Part shown: positions 42,808-54,258 of the stretch, one piece after another | How positions within the stretch are numbered: position 1 is the first letter of the stretch | Layout: every line of letters begins with the position of its first letter | NCBI RefSeq assembly: GCF_003369915.1 | Contig: NW_022881614.1 | Span: 32,695,474 to 32,759,473 of the forward strand | Direction of reading: 5' to 3' | Source: Drosophila miranda | Lineage: Eukaryota > Arthropoda > Insecta > Diptera > Drosophilidae | Length of the DNA: 64,000 nucleotides | Program-made: the position numbers and the translations under genes | Notes under the pieces: generated by a model | What the model saw: the letters and a program-made list of their open reading frames with translations, nothing else | Told to the model about the DNA's origin: nothing | Databases searched by the model: none

Positions 42808-43896
42808 ATACCCGATACTTAAAATGAGTATTGGGGTATATTAGATTTGTGGTAAAAGATGATGTGTGTAACGTCCAGAAGGAATCGTTTCCGACCCCAT
42901 AAAGTATATATATTCTTGATCAGCATCAATAGCCAAGTCGATTGAGCCATGTCCGTCTGTCCGTCTGTCCGTCCCCTTCAGCGCCTAGTGCTCAAAGACT
43001 ATAAGAGCTAGAGCAACGATGTTTTGTATCCAGACTTCTGTGATATGTCACTGCTACAAAAATATTTCAAAACTTCGCCCCGCCCACTTCCGCCCCCACA
43101 AAGGACGAAAATCTGTGGCATCCACATTTTTAAAGATACGATAAAACCAAAAACGCAGAATCGTAGAGGATGACTATATGTTCTAGAGTGTAAAATCTCA
43201 ACCAGATCGTATAATTATTAAAGCCAGAATCAAGAAAACAATTTCATTCTTTCTCGCTCTGTCTCTCTCTAACACACAGGTTTCATGGTCGGTTTTGCCA
43301 ATTGCAAAATATGAGTTCAAGGATCTCAGAACCTATAAGAGCCAGAGCAACCAAATTTGGAATCCACACTCCTGTGATATCGGACCTTGACCGTTTCGTG
43401 TCCAAATTTCGCCACACCCCTTCCGCCCCCGCAAAGGACGAAAATCTGGGGATATTCCAAAATCTCAGAGACTATTAAGGCTAGAGTAACCAAATTTGGT
43501 ATCCGCACTCCTGTTAGATCTTACTATAAAACGTGTATCTCAAAATTTCGCCCCACCCCCTTCCGCCCACACAAAGGACGAAAATCTGTTGCATCCACAA
43601 TATTGCACATTCGAGAAAACTAAAAACGCAGAATCATAGATAATGACCATATCTATCAGATTGCTGAATCTGGATCAGATCGGATCATTTTTGTAGCCAA
43701 AAGCAAGAAATCAATTTGCAGTGGCTACGCAGCGCCCGACGTCACGCTCAGACTGATTTTCTGTCTCTCTCGCACGCACTCTTTGTCGTGTCGTTTAATA
43801 TTAGCGGCGTCTGCCGGAGGAGAGCCATACTGACTTAGTATCGGGTATAACCGTAGAGTTGCGGTGTCCGCAGCAACTCACAACGTTCCCCCTCGT
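42808..43896 (-). mobile_element. DINE-1/Helentron-like repeat between Sod3 and the tetraspanin
   Basis: This is a full-length reverse-oriented copy from ATACCCGATACTT to the CCCCCTCGT end. 42635-42807 is the Sod3 3' flank; no gene was seen there. Confidence 0.85.
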
Positions 43897-44465
43897 TTGC
43901 CCTGGTAATCCCAAGGAAACCAATCAAACCTAATCAATACTCCTGATTCATATGGCCTAGAACTTTCCAGCTAATTCGCCCTAATAAAGCTACTTTCAGC
44001 ACTATAATCACGCTTATGCATAGAGTCTTGCTCAGTTGCCCCATTAAGATGATTATCGCTGGAAAATGACATTTTCAATCGCCATTGAATGGGTTTCGAA
44101 CGCGCCGGGGGGCCAACTGCAAATGCGACTCGAGTGTAGCAGCATGCAACTGGATTTACGATGTGCGACACGGCCACAGAGTGTCCTTCGCATTGACCAA
44201 CAGAACAAACAACAAACTGGCAATCACAAGAACGTGGTCATGGACATGGAAATGCCTTGACAATTCCCTGTGTTGTGGGTGGGACCGGGAGGAACGGAAC
44301 GGGACTGGCGCTGATGTCAATCGGACAATTAGAATTGGAAATGTAAATACAAATACGAGTTTATTGGAAGCCATTAGCCTAATTGTACGCGGGATATATT
44401 GGGGGGTTTTGCGGGTGCACTCTGTGGCATTTCTTCTTTTAATCAATCCGATCAAACGCTTACAG

Positions 44466-45149
44466 CTCTCGGGCCTGGGAATACTCATTTAATCACTTTG
44501 TGGAGGGCCGCGTGCTAGCACCGCCCATTGTCTTGATTGTGACGGGACTGGTCATATTCCTGATCGCCTCGCTGGGCTGCTACGGCGCTATCAAGGAGTC
44601 ACCAACGCTTCTGCTGACGGTAGGTGTCCTCCAATAGCCAACCCGGAAAACGCTTCTAACCAAGGTGCATCCCATTCACAGTTCGCTGATCTTTTGGCCG
44701 TCATCTTCATCGTTGAGCTGGCCGTGGGCATTGCCGCCAGCGTGTTTAAGAAGGACCTGGAGATAATGGTGAAGAACTCCCTGCAGGAGTCTATTAAGCG
44801 CTCCAGCAGCGGGGACACCATGGCCTGGGACAACATCCAGCGGAAGCTGATGTGCTGCGGCGTCGATACCCCGGCTGACTGGCGGGCCATCAGCGCCAAC
44901 AAAACGCTCCCGGCAAGCTGCTGTCAGCCGCAGTTCATCGACACGACTGTCGGGCATTGCCTGGACTAGCCGGCCCTCGGCAAGGACAATTTCTACCAGG
45001 ACGGATGCGTGGGCAAGCTGAAGGATCGCATCGATAAGAACGCCAGCATCCCGATCGGAGTGGGCATTGGCATTGCCTTCATTCAGATACTGGGCATTGT
45101 CCTCGCCTGCTATCTGGCCTCCTCCATCGGGCGGGAACAGGCCAAGTAA
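44466..45149 (+). pseudogene. Tsp47F: CD63-like tetraspanin (probably Tsp47F), degenerate
   Basis: Exons at 44466-44619 and 44682-45149 encode a tetraspanin: end of TM1 (LSGLGILI), TM2 (IVLIVTGLVIFLIASLGCYG), TM3 (FIVELAVGIAAS), the large extracellular loop with CCG (LMCCGVDTPADW) and SCCQP, and TM4 (GIGIAFIQILGIVLACYL). A deletion between TM1 and HFVEGR shifts the frame (a TAA appears at 44490). A TAG at 44967 breaks the loop. The first coding exon was not found in 43897-44465, which holds no supported gene. The name rests on the likely 47F neighbourhood with Sod3; another CD63-like tetraspanin is possible. Confidence 0.8.
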
Positions 45150-45915
45150 TCCACCTCGCATTCCCCATTTCTGTTCGTTTACATATTTATATCTATATTA
45201 TTAATAACTATTGAGATGCATGTAGTGGCATTGGCTTAAGGGACGAAACCCACCCAATTTGTGCTCAACTAAGCGGACCGGATTGTATATCGAAGAATAT
45301 GAGTAGAAGAAAGCGCAACAAACACTCCTCTTCATCGCAATTCACACTATTGTTTCACCTGTTTCTCAATCATTGCCTTCTTTTCGTCAATTAAACTATT
45401 TAAACCTATTCTTACGATGTTTGGAAATACCTCGAGAAATACCTATAATGGAATCTAAGGCTATAACATTGAATCTGACTTGGCGAATATTGCAAACTGT
45501 CGTCGATTCATTTAAAAATACGTTTCTTTTTCTCTTACCTTCTGTATTCCCTACTTTTGAGTTTCTGAATCCATTTTAGCTTGTTGCGGTGTATGACAGC
45601 CCCAAAAAGCATCATCAACTAAGTGTTGCTTTTAATTATCAAATAAAGATTACATAAACTAACGAATACTTAATCATTTTCAAAATGAAAACACCAACAG
45701 TTAATGAAGGATTATATTGTGGGAGGCGGGTACCGGCTACAACTACGAGATGGACGCCGATGTGTCTCAGCTGGGTGCAATGGCGGTATAACAAGTGCTT
45801 GTTTTGTTCGTTCGGCTACTTCTACGTCCACTAGGGGCAAATGCAATAGCAATGGTCATGGTCCATGGTCCATTGTTCATGGACTGGGGCTACAGCTGAG
45901 TTTGGTCCTTCGGTC
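45150..45915. other. Convergent 3' flanks
   Basis: This is the 3' UTR region between the tetraspanin (plus) and the 531-codon gene (minus). AATAAA is at 45641-45646. No other gene was seen. Confidence 0.5.
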
Positions 45916-48385
45916 TCACTTGCTCTGCAGAAGGGACTCGGAGAGGCGCTCGATGGCCGTGGCTGGCATCTTGTGCGAGTCCTTCTCGCTGGCCTCGAGT
46001 GCAGCTGCCGCTGCCTCGGCGGCCTCCGCCTCCTCCTGGACGCGGGCCTCCTCCTGCTCCCGCTGCTTCTGGAAGTGGCGGAACTCCGTGGGCGTCAGCA
46101 TACCGCGCAGCACCGTGTCGTAGCTGACACTCACTCCCTTGGCGCACATCTTCTGGAAGAGTTTCCAGCACTCGCGCTCCTTGATGCTGCACACGTACAG
46201 CGGATAGTTGTGGTCCTGCTGCTCGGAACAGTTGGCCGCGTTGTTGTTGTTCTCCTTCTTGGCCTCCTCCGGCGACATGTTGGACGGAGAATCGGCCCCC
46301 CCGGCCTCACCCTGAGCCTGCATGGACTTCCTCTGCGGCTGATCCGACTTGGCGGACCCCTCACTCAGAAAAATGGAGACGGGCGGCGCCGTCGGCGGTC
46401 GATTGGCGCGAATACGGGCTGCTAGGGGTGCTATGGAGCCGCGCCTGATCATGTGGGAGTACTCCTTGGATGCCAGTTGGAAGGTGGGCGGATAGCTGTC
46501 TTGAAACGAGACTGCCAAAAAGCTTTAGCTCAGTCGCAAGTGGGGGACTAAAATTTAGATTAGCCGGGATCTTGAGACTTACCCGATTTGCCCGTCTTCC
46601 TCAAGAGCGGAGCCCTTCTCTGGGGACTACGCTTCGTGGATCCCGGCGGCTGTTTGTCGCCTCCACCGACTGGCGTGGAAGTCGCCGAGTTGTTGTCCTC
46701 CCGCTCCGAGTCGCTGCCCTCGAAGCTCAGCAGGGACACCAGTGTGATGACATCGGGGGCCACAACACTGCGAGTCCTTCCCAGGGTCTTCTTGCTGCTG
46801 GAGGAGTCACTGCCGCCCAGGAGGGAACTGCTGCTATTTCCCTCGACCCCGACTGTGGGCGATGCCCCGCCAGCCACCGATGAGGGTGTGCGCGTGAAGA
46901 TCTTGCGGCGGCGCAGCTTCTGCTGGCTCCTCTTGCTGGCTGCAATCACGCTCCTGCTGTTCTCGTCCAGACCCCGCACCGGAGCGGACATAGCACGCAC
47001 CAGGGGCGGACGCCGCTGGACGGTCAGAGCGGTCGGCGAGACACTCAAGGGGACGGCGATTGGGACTGGGATTGGGTTCGAACCTGCCTCTGGTTCCGGC
47101 CTGGACGGCTCACAGCTCTCCGTGGCACTGTCGATGTCACTGGGAATGGGCTCCTGCTCGTTGGTGGCCCGAATCGTCTGGGCCAGCACAATGTTGAGGT
47201 TGATCCGATTCTTGTCCGCCTTGGCGCTGCTGCAAAAGGGAAATGCAGCCAAATGGATAGAAGCGAAAGTTTCAAGTGACCTGACCTACTCTCCCTCTCC
47301 CTCCTCGCCTCCTCCTCAGCTCTGGTCTAAATTTAAATCAAATTATTTGGTATTAGTTTGGGGCAATTTATGCTGTTCTCGATTCCCTGGCATGCAACAC
47401 ACCCGACCAGGCCCAGAAATAGAAATTAGCTGGCGATGATTCCGGTTACTCCCACGTCCACACCCTCAACAACTCCTACACTACACACAGTGGCAGTCCT
47501 GTCCCACTCCTGGCTGGCACACAGTCGTGTGTGATTGGGTAAATGAAACCATGTCAATTACATTTGCAATTTTCACCCGAAAAAACGTACAGAGCGAGTG
47601 GGTACTGCCACGAAAGTGAGTCATAAATCTGTAGCAGTTCATTGAACCTAATCCCAGCCGACACAGTACCCCCCACCCCACTCCACCCAGGGCTCCAGCC
47701 AGCAGCTATCTTGTCAGGCACACCTCTGCAATGATCGACTTAAGTGTGCCGCAAGTCGGCTCCGAAACCGACACCGGCTCCGACTCCCTTCGGTTGGGGG
47801 TCCTGGTCCTACTCCATGCTGCTACGAGCATGTCTAGCGTGTGTTATGCACTGAACATAAAACTTTGACGTTTGATTCTGGTGTGAAGCATGCAAATTGT
47901 ACGTGCCCCCCACCACCACCACCAGCACCACCACCCTTGCGGGAGAGGGGCCGACTCCTTAATTACCGTATACGTTACGCACCCTCTCCTGACACCAAGG
48001 TCAAACAAATGGTATTCCGTAAAGGATAAGAACTTCCTCTTATTTCCCAGCGATGGCTTCAACAGCGAAGACGTGGAAGACCAGGCCACCAGACTCTTCT
48101 CCCTCAGCCGCAGAGAGCTCAGGGTGGAAGTTACGCGTGGGGCAAACATGGGCGAGGACTGATCGACGGCGAGAGTTGTCTGCCGGCTCACGGGATACAG
48201 CTTCTGGCGGATGTGCTGCGTTGCTGGGCCGTGAACTTCGAGGCGGGCTCGATGAAGGAGTGCTGCTTGCGCACGGGGAGAGGTAGGGGATAACGCGCAG
48301 AGGAGACGGACCTGGAGCTGGTGGATGATCCGTTCGGCGTTCCAGCCGACTGAAAGCGACGACGGCTCGCCACAGACAGCGACAT
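45916..48385 (-). pseudogene. Unidentified three-exon gene (about 531 codons) with a 1-nt deletion
   Basis: Minus-strand exons: 48385-48034 (starts MSLSVASRRRFQSAGTP), 47229-46583 and 46511-45916 (ends LSESLLQSK). Introns: 48033-47230 (weak donor GTTCTT) and 46582-46512 (strong donor GTAAGT). Exon 1 is Ser/Arg-rich and breaks at about 48192, where the frame moves by one nucleotide. The exon lengths plus 1 nt equal exactly 532 codons. Exon 3 has FQLASKEYSHMIRRGS, a conserved-looking CWKLFQKMCAKGVSVSYDT with MLTPTEFRHFQ, and an Ala/Glu coiled coil. I do not recognise the family. Codon use is GC-rich like the host genes nearby. The deletion is early, so the main product would be lost. 48386-48602 is its 5' flank; no other gene was seen. 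Confidence 0.65.
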
Positions 48386-48753
48386 GACGGCGACAAACAG
48401 GCCGACCTTTGATTAGCAACGGTGACAATGATTACGGGTCCAAAATGGAAACGGGAATGGGGAATGGGGGTACAGGATTTGCGATAGCCGAGAGGTCGGG
48501 GCAGGATGACTAACAGTGCCGTCGGGGCTTACGTTTCAATTGCCAATCAATGTGGCACATCGAATGCAAATCAATTACGGAGTCATTAAGCCAGAGGAAA
48601 TAGGTTAGGTTAGGTTAAGGCGGTAGCCGGGAGGGGGGGGGATAAGAGACTCCCGACCCCAAGCTCACTTGGACCTATAAAAGGTCCGTTGTGTTGCCGC
48701 ATGGGCATGTGCCCCTTCGCGTTGCCCGAACCGTGAGAGCATACTTCTGCAGG

Positions 48754-51700
48754 TTAAGGGCAGTCCCATCCGGTGGCTTGGATGTATTTGGACAAGGTCC
48801 CTGGTTTGATTACGGACAGGTCCGAAATGTCCGTGAGGAAAGCGGCCCCGAGAATACGAAGACGACGATTTCCAAGGGCTGGGCAGTGGCAGAAGAAGTG
48901 GGGGACCGATTCCTCCTCCTCCTCGTCGCGACAACTCCTGCAGAAGTCGTTATGAGGGATTGACAGTCTAGAGGCGTGAGTGCCGATCTGCCAGTGTCCC
49001 GTAATGGCTCTAGTAACTGCAGAGCACTGTGCTCTGCTGAGTTTATACAGCTCTGCTGAGCGCTTCTTCGATCGATATGGCCATATCAATCTTGAGACTT
49101 TACAGGAAACGGTTTGCTGCCATCTCCTATTGGCATTTTGCTCGAACAATTCGTGCGTTAGGAGCCTGCAGGTAGCCAAGGGCATCGCTACTTGCTCCCT
49201 CTCCGGTAGGAGAGGAATCGTAGTACCCTGCCTGGCTAGCTCGTCGGCGGCGTCATTCCCCTCGATGTCCCTGTGGCCGGGGACCCATATAAGGAAGAGA
49301 TCTAACTGCTCTGCGATCTCGTGCAGAGACCTGCGGCAGTCATTTACAGTCGCTGAGTTCGACGATATTGAGCCTAGAGCTTTGATAGCTGCTTGGCTGT
49401 CCGAGAAGACGCACACTAAGTGCGTATCTAGAAGTAATTTGGAGACAATCGAAATGGCCTCCTTGATGGCTTCAACCTCCGCTTGGAACACACTACAGTG
49501 ATCCGGGAGCCTGAAGCAATGACTGATGTTCAGCTCGCTGCAGTAGACTCCGCCTCCCACGCGGCCGTCTAGCTTTGAGCCATCAGTGTAGAAGTGGACC
49601 GCATTTGCAGGTCCTGGTTCGCCCATCTCCCAGTCCTCCCTAGATGGGATTGATACCTGGAAGGGCGTCGAGAGGTGATCACTGGGGATACAGTAATCTG
49701 TCCTCTCTGGTAATTGCGGGAGTCTCATCAGGATTCCCGAGTGCCCAACCGCGGATGCTTTCCACAGTCTGGCTTCTCTCATTCTGAGGGCGGAAAGTGT
49801 TGCCACCTTCTTTCCCATGAGATCCACAGGGAGGAGGTCCAGCACAGTATCCAGGGCTTCCCCTGGAGTAGTGCGTAGCCCGCCAGTTATGCATAGCTCT
49901 GCCATGCGTTGAACTCTGCTGAGTTTATTGAGGCATGTCCTTCTGTCCAAGGCTGGCCACCATACCACCACTCCATAGAGCATAATTGGTCGTATGATGG
50001 CGGTGTAGAGCCACCGAACTATATAGGGGGTCATTCCCCATTTTAGTCCGATGGCTTTCCTGCAGGTATAGAGGGCCACTGTGGCCTTCTTTACTCTATC
50101 CTCTATGCTCAATTTCCAATCGAGCTTTCTATCGAGGATTAGGCCAAGATACTTGGCGTTGTTGCTGAAGACTAGCGTTTCCCCACATAGTCTTGGGGGA
50201 ATCAGTACCGGAACTTTGTACTTCCTAGTGAAAAGCACCAGTTCCGTTTTAGACGGGTTGACGCCTAACCCGCATTTGTCTGCCCATTTCGACATTTTCG
50301 TGAGAGTACTTGTCATGCACTCACACAATGTCTGCGGAAATTTTCCGGAGAATGCTATGGCAACATCGTCCGCGTACGCCACCACACGGCAGCCACCCCC
50401 CTCTATCTCCCGCAGCAGTGTGTTCACTGCCACGTTCCATAGGAGGGGCGAGAGGACTCCGCCCTGCGGTGTGCCTCTGCTGACAAATCTGGTACACGTT
50501 GACGTCCCCAGTGATGCCTCAACCGTCCTGCATTGTAGCATCTGATCGATCAGGCTCACCGTCCTGGAGTCAACGCCCAGATCCGTCAGTGCGCCCGTGA
50601 TGGCGGTCGGAAGGATGTTGTTAAAGGCGCCTTCTATGTCGAGGAAGGCTACTAGGGTGTACTCCTTAAAGTTAAGGGACGCTTCGATGATCGATGTGAT
50701 CGAGTGTAGGGCCGTTTCGGTGGATCTTCCCTTCCGATAGGCATGCTGGGAGTCTGAGATCAGACTGGACGGAATGCACGCCGTTAGATGCAGCCCCAGG
50801 AGCCGCTCCATCGCCTTTAGAAGAAAAGACGATAGACTTATGGGTCTGAAATCTTTTGGGGCAGTGTGCGAGGGCTTGCCTGCCTTGGGTATGAATACGA
50901 CTTTGGTCTGAAGCCAGGTGTCAGGAATGCACCCGTGGGAGAAGATTCCCTCGTAAATTATTTTGAGCCAGTTAATGGCTTTATGTCCCGCGTGAATCAG
51001 TTGGGCAGGGAAAATGCCGTCTGGCCCCGCGGACTTGTAGGGTTTAAAGCTTCTGATCGCCCAGGAAATGTTTTCCTGGCTTAGCAGTCCCAAGATGGCA
51101 TTTGAGGCGACAGAAGGAGGCGCGAGGTAGTTGGGTCTGTTTTCATCGCAGCCAGGGAAGTGGGTATTTAGGAGAAGATTTAGCGACTCCTCGCTGGACG
51201 TAGTCCACGACTGGTCGGTGTTCTTCAAGTAGCCCAGGGTGGGTGTTGTCTTCGAGAGAACTCTGCGCAAGCGTGAGGCTTCTGAGTTACTCTCGATTTC
51301 GCTGCAGAACTTACGCCAGGAGGCGCGTTTGGCTTTTCTAAGTTCTTTGTTGTAGGTTGACAGACTGGCCTTGTATTCGGCCCAGTTTTGCTCAACGTTT
51401 TCAGCCTTAGCTTTATTGAAGAGTCTCCGGGAGGCTTTCCGGAGTTCACCCAGTTTCGGATTCCACCATTCAGGTTTCTTCCGGCCTCTGTTCTTGCCAG
51501 AGGGGCATGCTTTGTCGAGCGCCTTATTGCAGGCGTCGGTAAAGATCTTAAGAAGACGAGTCGTGGCCTCCGTGGAGAACTCCTCCTCAGATGGGGGCTC
51601 AGGGAGAACACGACAGAGGTAATCAGAGTACCGAGTCCAGTTTGTCCGCCTGATGTTTCGGAATCGGACTGGCTTCGGTACTGAGAAGGAGAAGACAGTT

Positions 51701-52349
51701 TCCACGTACCTGTGGTCCGAGAAGGAGTGCTCTTCCAGGACCCTCCAGGATACAATGTTACGCTGTATCTCATGAGAGGCAAGCGTGAGGTCCAGGACCT
51801 CCTTGCGGTTTTTAATGATAAAGGTGGGATCACTACCCCGGTTTAGTAAGACCATCTGAGTGGTCAGTAAGTAACTGAAAAGGTACTCACCCCTTTCGTT
51901 TGTGTCAGTGCTTCCCCACTGACAGTGATGTGCATTGGCATCGCACCCCACAATTAGGCCGATGTCCTTGGCCGAGCAGTCTGCGATTAGAGCCCGGAGA
52001 GGCGCGTGTGGAGGGGGTCTGTTTGTTCATGCCCCATGTATGCGGAGCAGATCCTCAGTGAGCGCTCCTGGCCTTCGAGGCTCACTGCGGTGTGGTCTTC
52101 ATTGCTGAAATTTGGGAGCAAAAATAGGTGCAACTCTCTTTTTGCAAGAATGCAGGTACGAATTTTACCTGCGGTTTCAGCTACATATAGCTTGTAGTCA
52201 GAAGTCCTCAGACCGGAGACCCTGTTTCCGAGGATCCAGGGCTCCTGAATGAGGACTATGTCGGCTCCATCCTTGGCCAGGTGGAGCAGTAGAGCAGCGC
52301 ATGCTGCCTTACAATGGTGGAGGTTTATCTGCAGGAGCGTCAACGACAT
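48754..52349 (-). pseudogene. LINE ORF2: endonuclease, reverse transcriptase, RNase H (one frameshift)
   Basis: It starts MSLTLLQINLHHCKAACAA, an apurinic-type endonuclease (IVLIQEPW, CDANAHHCQWGS). The frame shifts by one base at about 52015, and then 48754-51986 is open. The RT shows KAGKPSHTAPKDFRPISLSS, GTPQGGVLSPLLWN and VAYADDVAIAF (about residue 658). RNase H follows (FYTDGSK at about 920, VFSDSQAAI, WVPGHRDIEGNDAAD). The C-terminus has a CRSC...H...C cluster. Its start overlaps the end of ORF1 by 41 nt. Confidence 0.9.
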
Positions 52350-53752
52350 TCCTGAGGCTCGCCTCCACCATTGTTACTTCTAGATCGCTGTCAGGGGACT
52401 CCGGCTCCTCCCCGACAACGATGTGGCTGAGACCTCTGGCTAGGTCGCTCTCGTCGAACGCGTAGTCGTCCAAGATATCGTCCGACATCATGGACGCCGC
52501 ATCCGACGCCGGGTTGTCTTCCTCGCACGAGGCCCCCTCTTTCGGGATCTCCGGCAGCTCCGGGTCTGGCTCGACCTCCACTTGCCTGCCCTTGCGATCG
52601 GACTTGTAAGTGGATATGGTGACCTTCTTGTAGCCATAATCCACTACACCGTCCGACTTTGCGAGGAGATCAATGGATTCCTCATTTAGGACGAGGATAA
52701 CCTGGCGCCTCTGCCCTTGGATATCCTCCACCTTTGCCACCTTCCAATCGGCTGTAGGAAGGTGGGGGTTGCAGACCTGCAGTAACCTGAGGATCTTCTC
52801 AGGCTCTGCAGGCTTAGCCGAGACCCACGCTCTGGCTCTCGGGCGACTAGGGACATCTTCCCACTTCACGGCCTCCAGTTTCGCCCCTGGATAGACCTCT
52901 TTTAGGGCCGCCACCGCCTTCATGTAGAGGGCCGCAGAGCGAGCGTCTTGGCAGGCGATGGCTTTCACCTTGCCTTGATGCCACCCTGCGTCCTCACACT
53001 TTGGCGGTGGTCCGCCGTTCTCCTCCAGTTCCAGTAGGAACCGGTCCTGGAGCTCGTTCTCCACCAGGTGCCACTTATCGCGAGGGACATGGCCGTCCTC
53101 GGCGCCCCTGTCCAGGACACCGATCAGGGTCCTGCCCCTCGCCACCTCAGCGAACGACCGGTTCGTGAGGTGGGTCTTCACCCGCTTGGCTTGCTGGGCT
53201 TGGCCTGGCTGATTTGCGGGGTCCTCCGCTGAGCGTTGCCGCTTGTTGGCGGCCTTGGCTGCGCCCTTTCCGGCTTTGGCTGGCTGGAACAGTGGAAGGA
53301 TTGAGCAGGCCCACAGCCTCTGCTCCTTTCCTTCGGCTGACGCCTTGAAGTTCGGGTCTTCGTTGGACAGGATGAAAGCCGCTCGTCTCCTGTCCTGGTA
53401 CGACGGCTTTCCACCCCGTGGTGCAGAGACGCTGCCCGCCGGGGCTCCCATGGGTTCTTCGGTCCCGGTGCGCTCACCAGCCGCGATTACGCTCTGCTTG
53501 GCAGCCACCCCGGTATCCGCTTCGCCCTTGGAGCCACCCGACTTGGAAGGACCCGATTGGCTTTTCGGGCCCCCCCTCACTGCGGCTGCTGCCTGAAGAC
53601 GGTGGACCGACTCAGTCTCCTTCCCCGTCTTCTTTGGACCCGGTTTCCCAGGCGCTGGTGCAGAGGGATTGGCTTGTCCCTCCGGTACTTTAAGAGGAGT
53701 ACCGAGCTCCTTTGCGGCTTTGTTGGTTTTTTATTTGTTTTTCATTTGGCAT
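52309..53752 (-). pseudogene. LINE ORF1 (about 480 codons, one frameshift in an A-run)
   Basis: The first plausible ATG is at 53752-53750 (MPNEKQIK). The frame slips at an A6 run (53727-53732 on the plus strand) and then stays open to 52309. The protein is basic and Lys/Ala/Gln-rich at first. After about residue 190 (KWHLVENELQDRFL...) it has a folded domain and an acidic tail (DDILDDYAFDESD). No zinc knuckles are seen. Confidence 0.75.
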
Positions 53753-54258
53753 AGTAGTTCCCACGAGTAGGCGGGAAGGGGATGGTCACCCGAGGCATAG
53801 CCCGCTTGCCCCGGGAAGCCTGATTTAAACTGGAGGTCGGCAGGTATCCAGAGTCCGCATATTAGCGACCGGGCACCCCCCCGGCCATGCATCCCTCGGC
53901 ATATAACAGTGTCACCTTGGATTGGGGTAATTTCACTGAGAGTTTTCTTCTCTCCGCCCGACTACCATTCGCCAGCATCATAGCAGAGACATGACCGTGC
54001 TAGGACCTGTTTCCAGCCGCCCTCACGGGGAGAGTATAGTCGCACTTCCACCGGTGTGCACAGTTACGGCGGGTGACGGTTCGCTCGCAACCCTCTGTGT
54101 CCTAGGGGGGGGGGTGTGAGACGCAGACCGCACCGGGTATTACTAACCGGAGCGGCTGCGCCTCAGTTCCGAGTTCACAGTTGTGCGAGCCGACCCGTCA
54201 TCCGTTTGTCCCCCTGTAGCACCCGATGGCTGACGGCCCAGAGGAGCCAGAGGAAATA

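Larger units (their letters stand above)
48603..54244 (-). mobile_element. Full-length LINE with RNase H (LOA/Bilbo-like)
   Basis: The non-LTR element is 5.64 kb, flanked by the 14-bp target duplication AGCCAGAGGAAATA at 48589-48602 and 54245-54258. The minus-strand 3' end is a CCTAACC-type tandem tail instead of poly(A). ORF1 is followed by an overlapping ORF2 with endonuclease, RT and RNase H. RNase H after RT and the lack of CCHC knuckles in ORF1 suggest the LOA clade, of which bilbo was described from D. subobscura. The clade is inference. 53753-54244 is the 5' UTR. Confidence 0.9.

Noticed and set aside
44066-44492. 135-codon and 64-codon plus-strand ORFs upstream of the tetraspanin
   Set aside because: They do not match tetraspanin sequence, and their ends run through the intron and acceptor of the real exon at 44466.
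46131-47439. Long plus-strand ORFs opposite the 531-codon gene
   Set aside because: The GC-rich minus-strand exons leave open antisense frames; splice sites and frame arithmetic support the minus strand.
48603-48625. GGTTAGGTTAGG repeats as an interstitial telomere
   Set aside because: They sit precisely at the LINE 3' end inside the target duplication; Drosophila lacks such telomere repeats.
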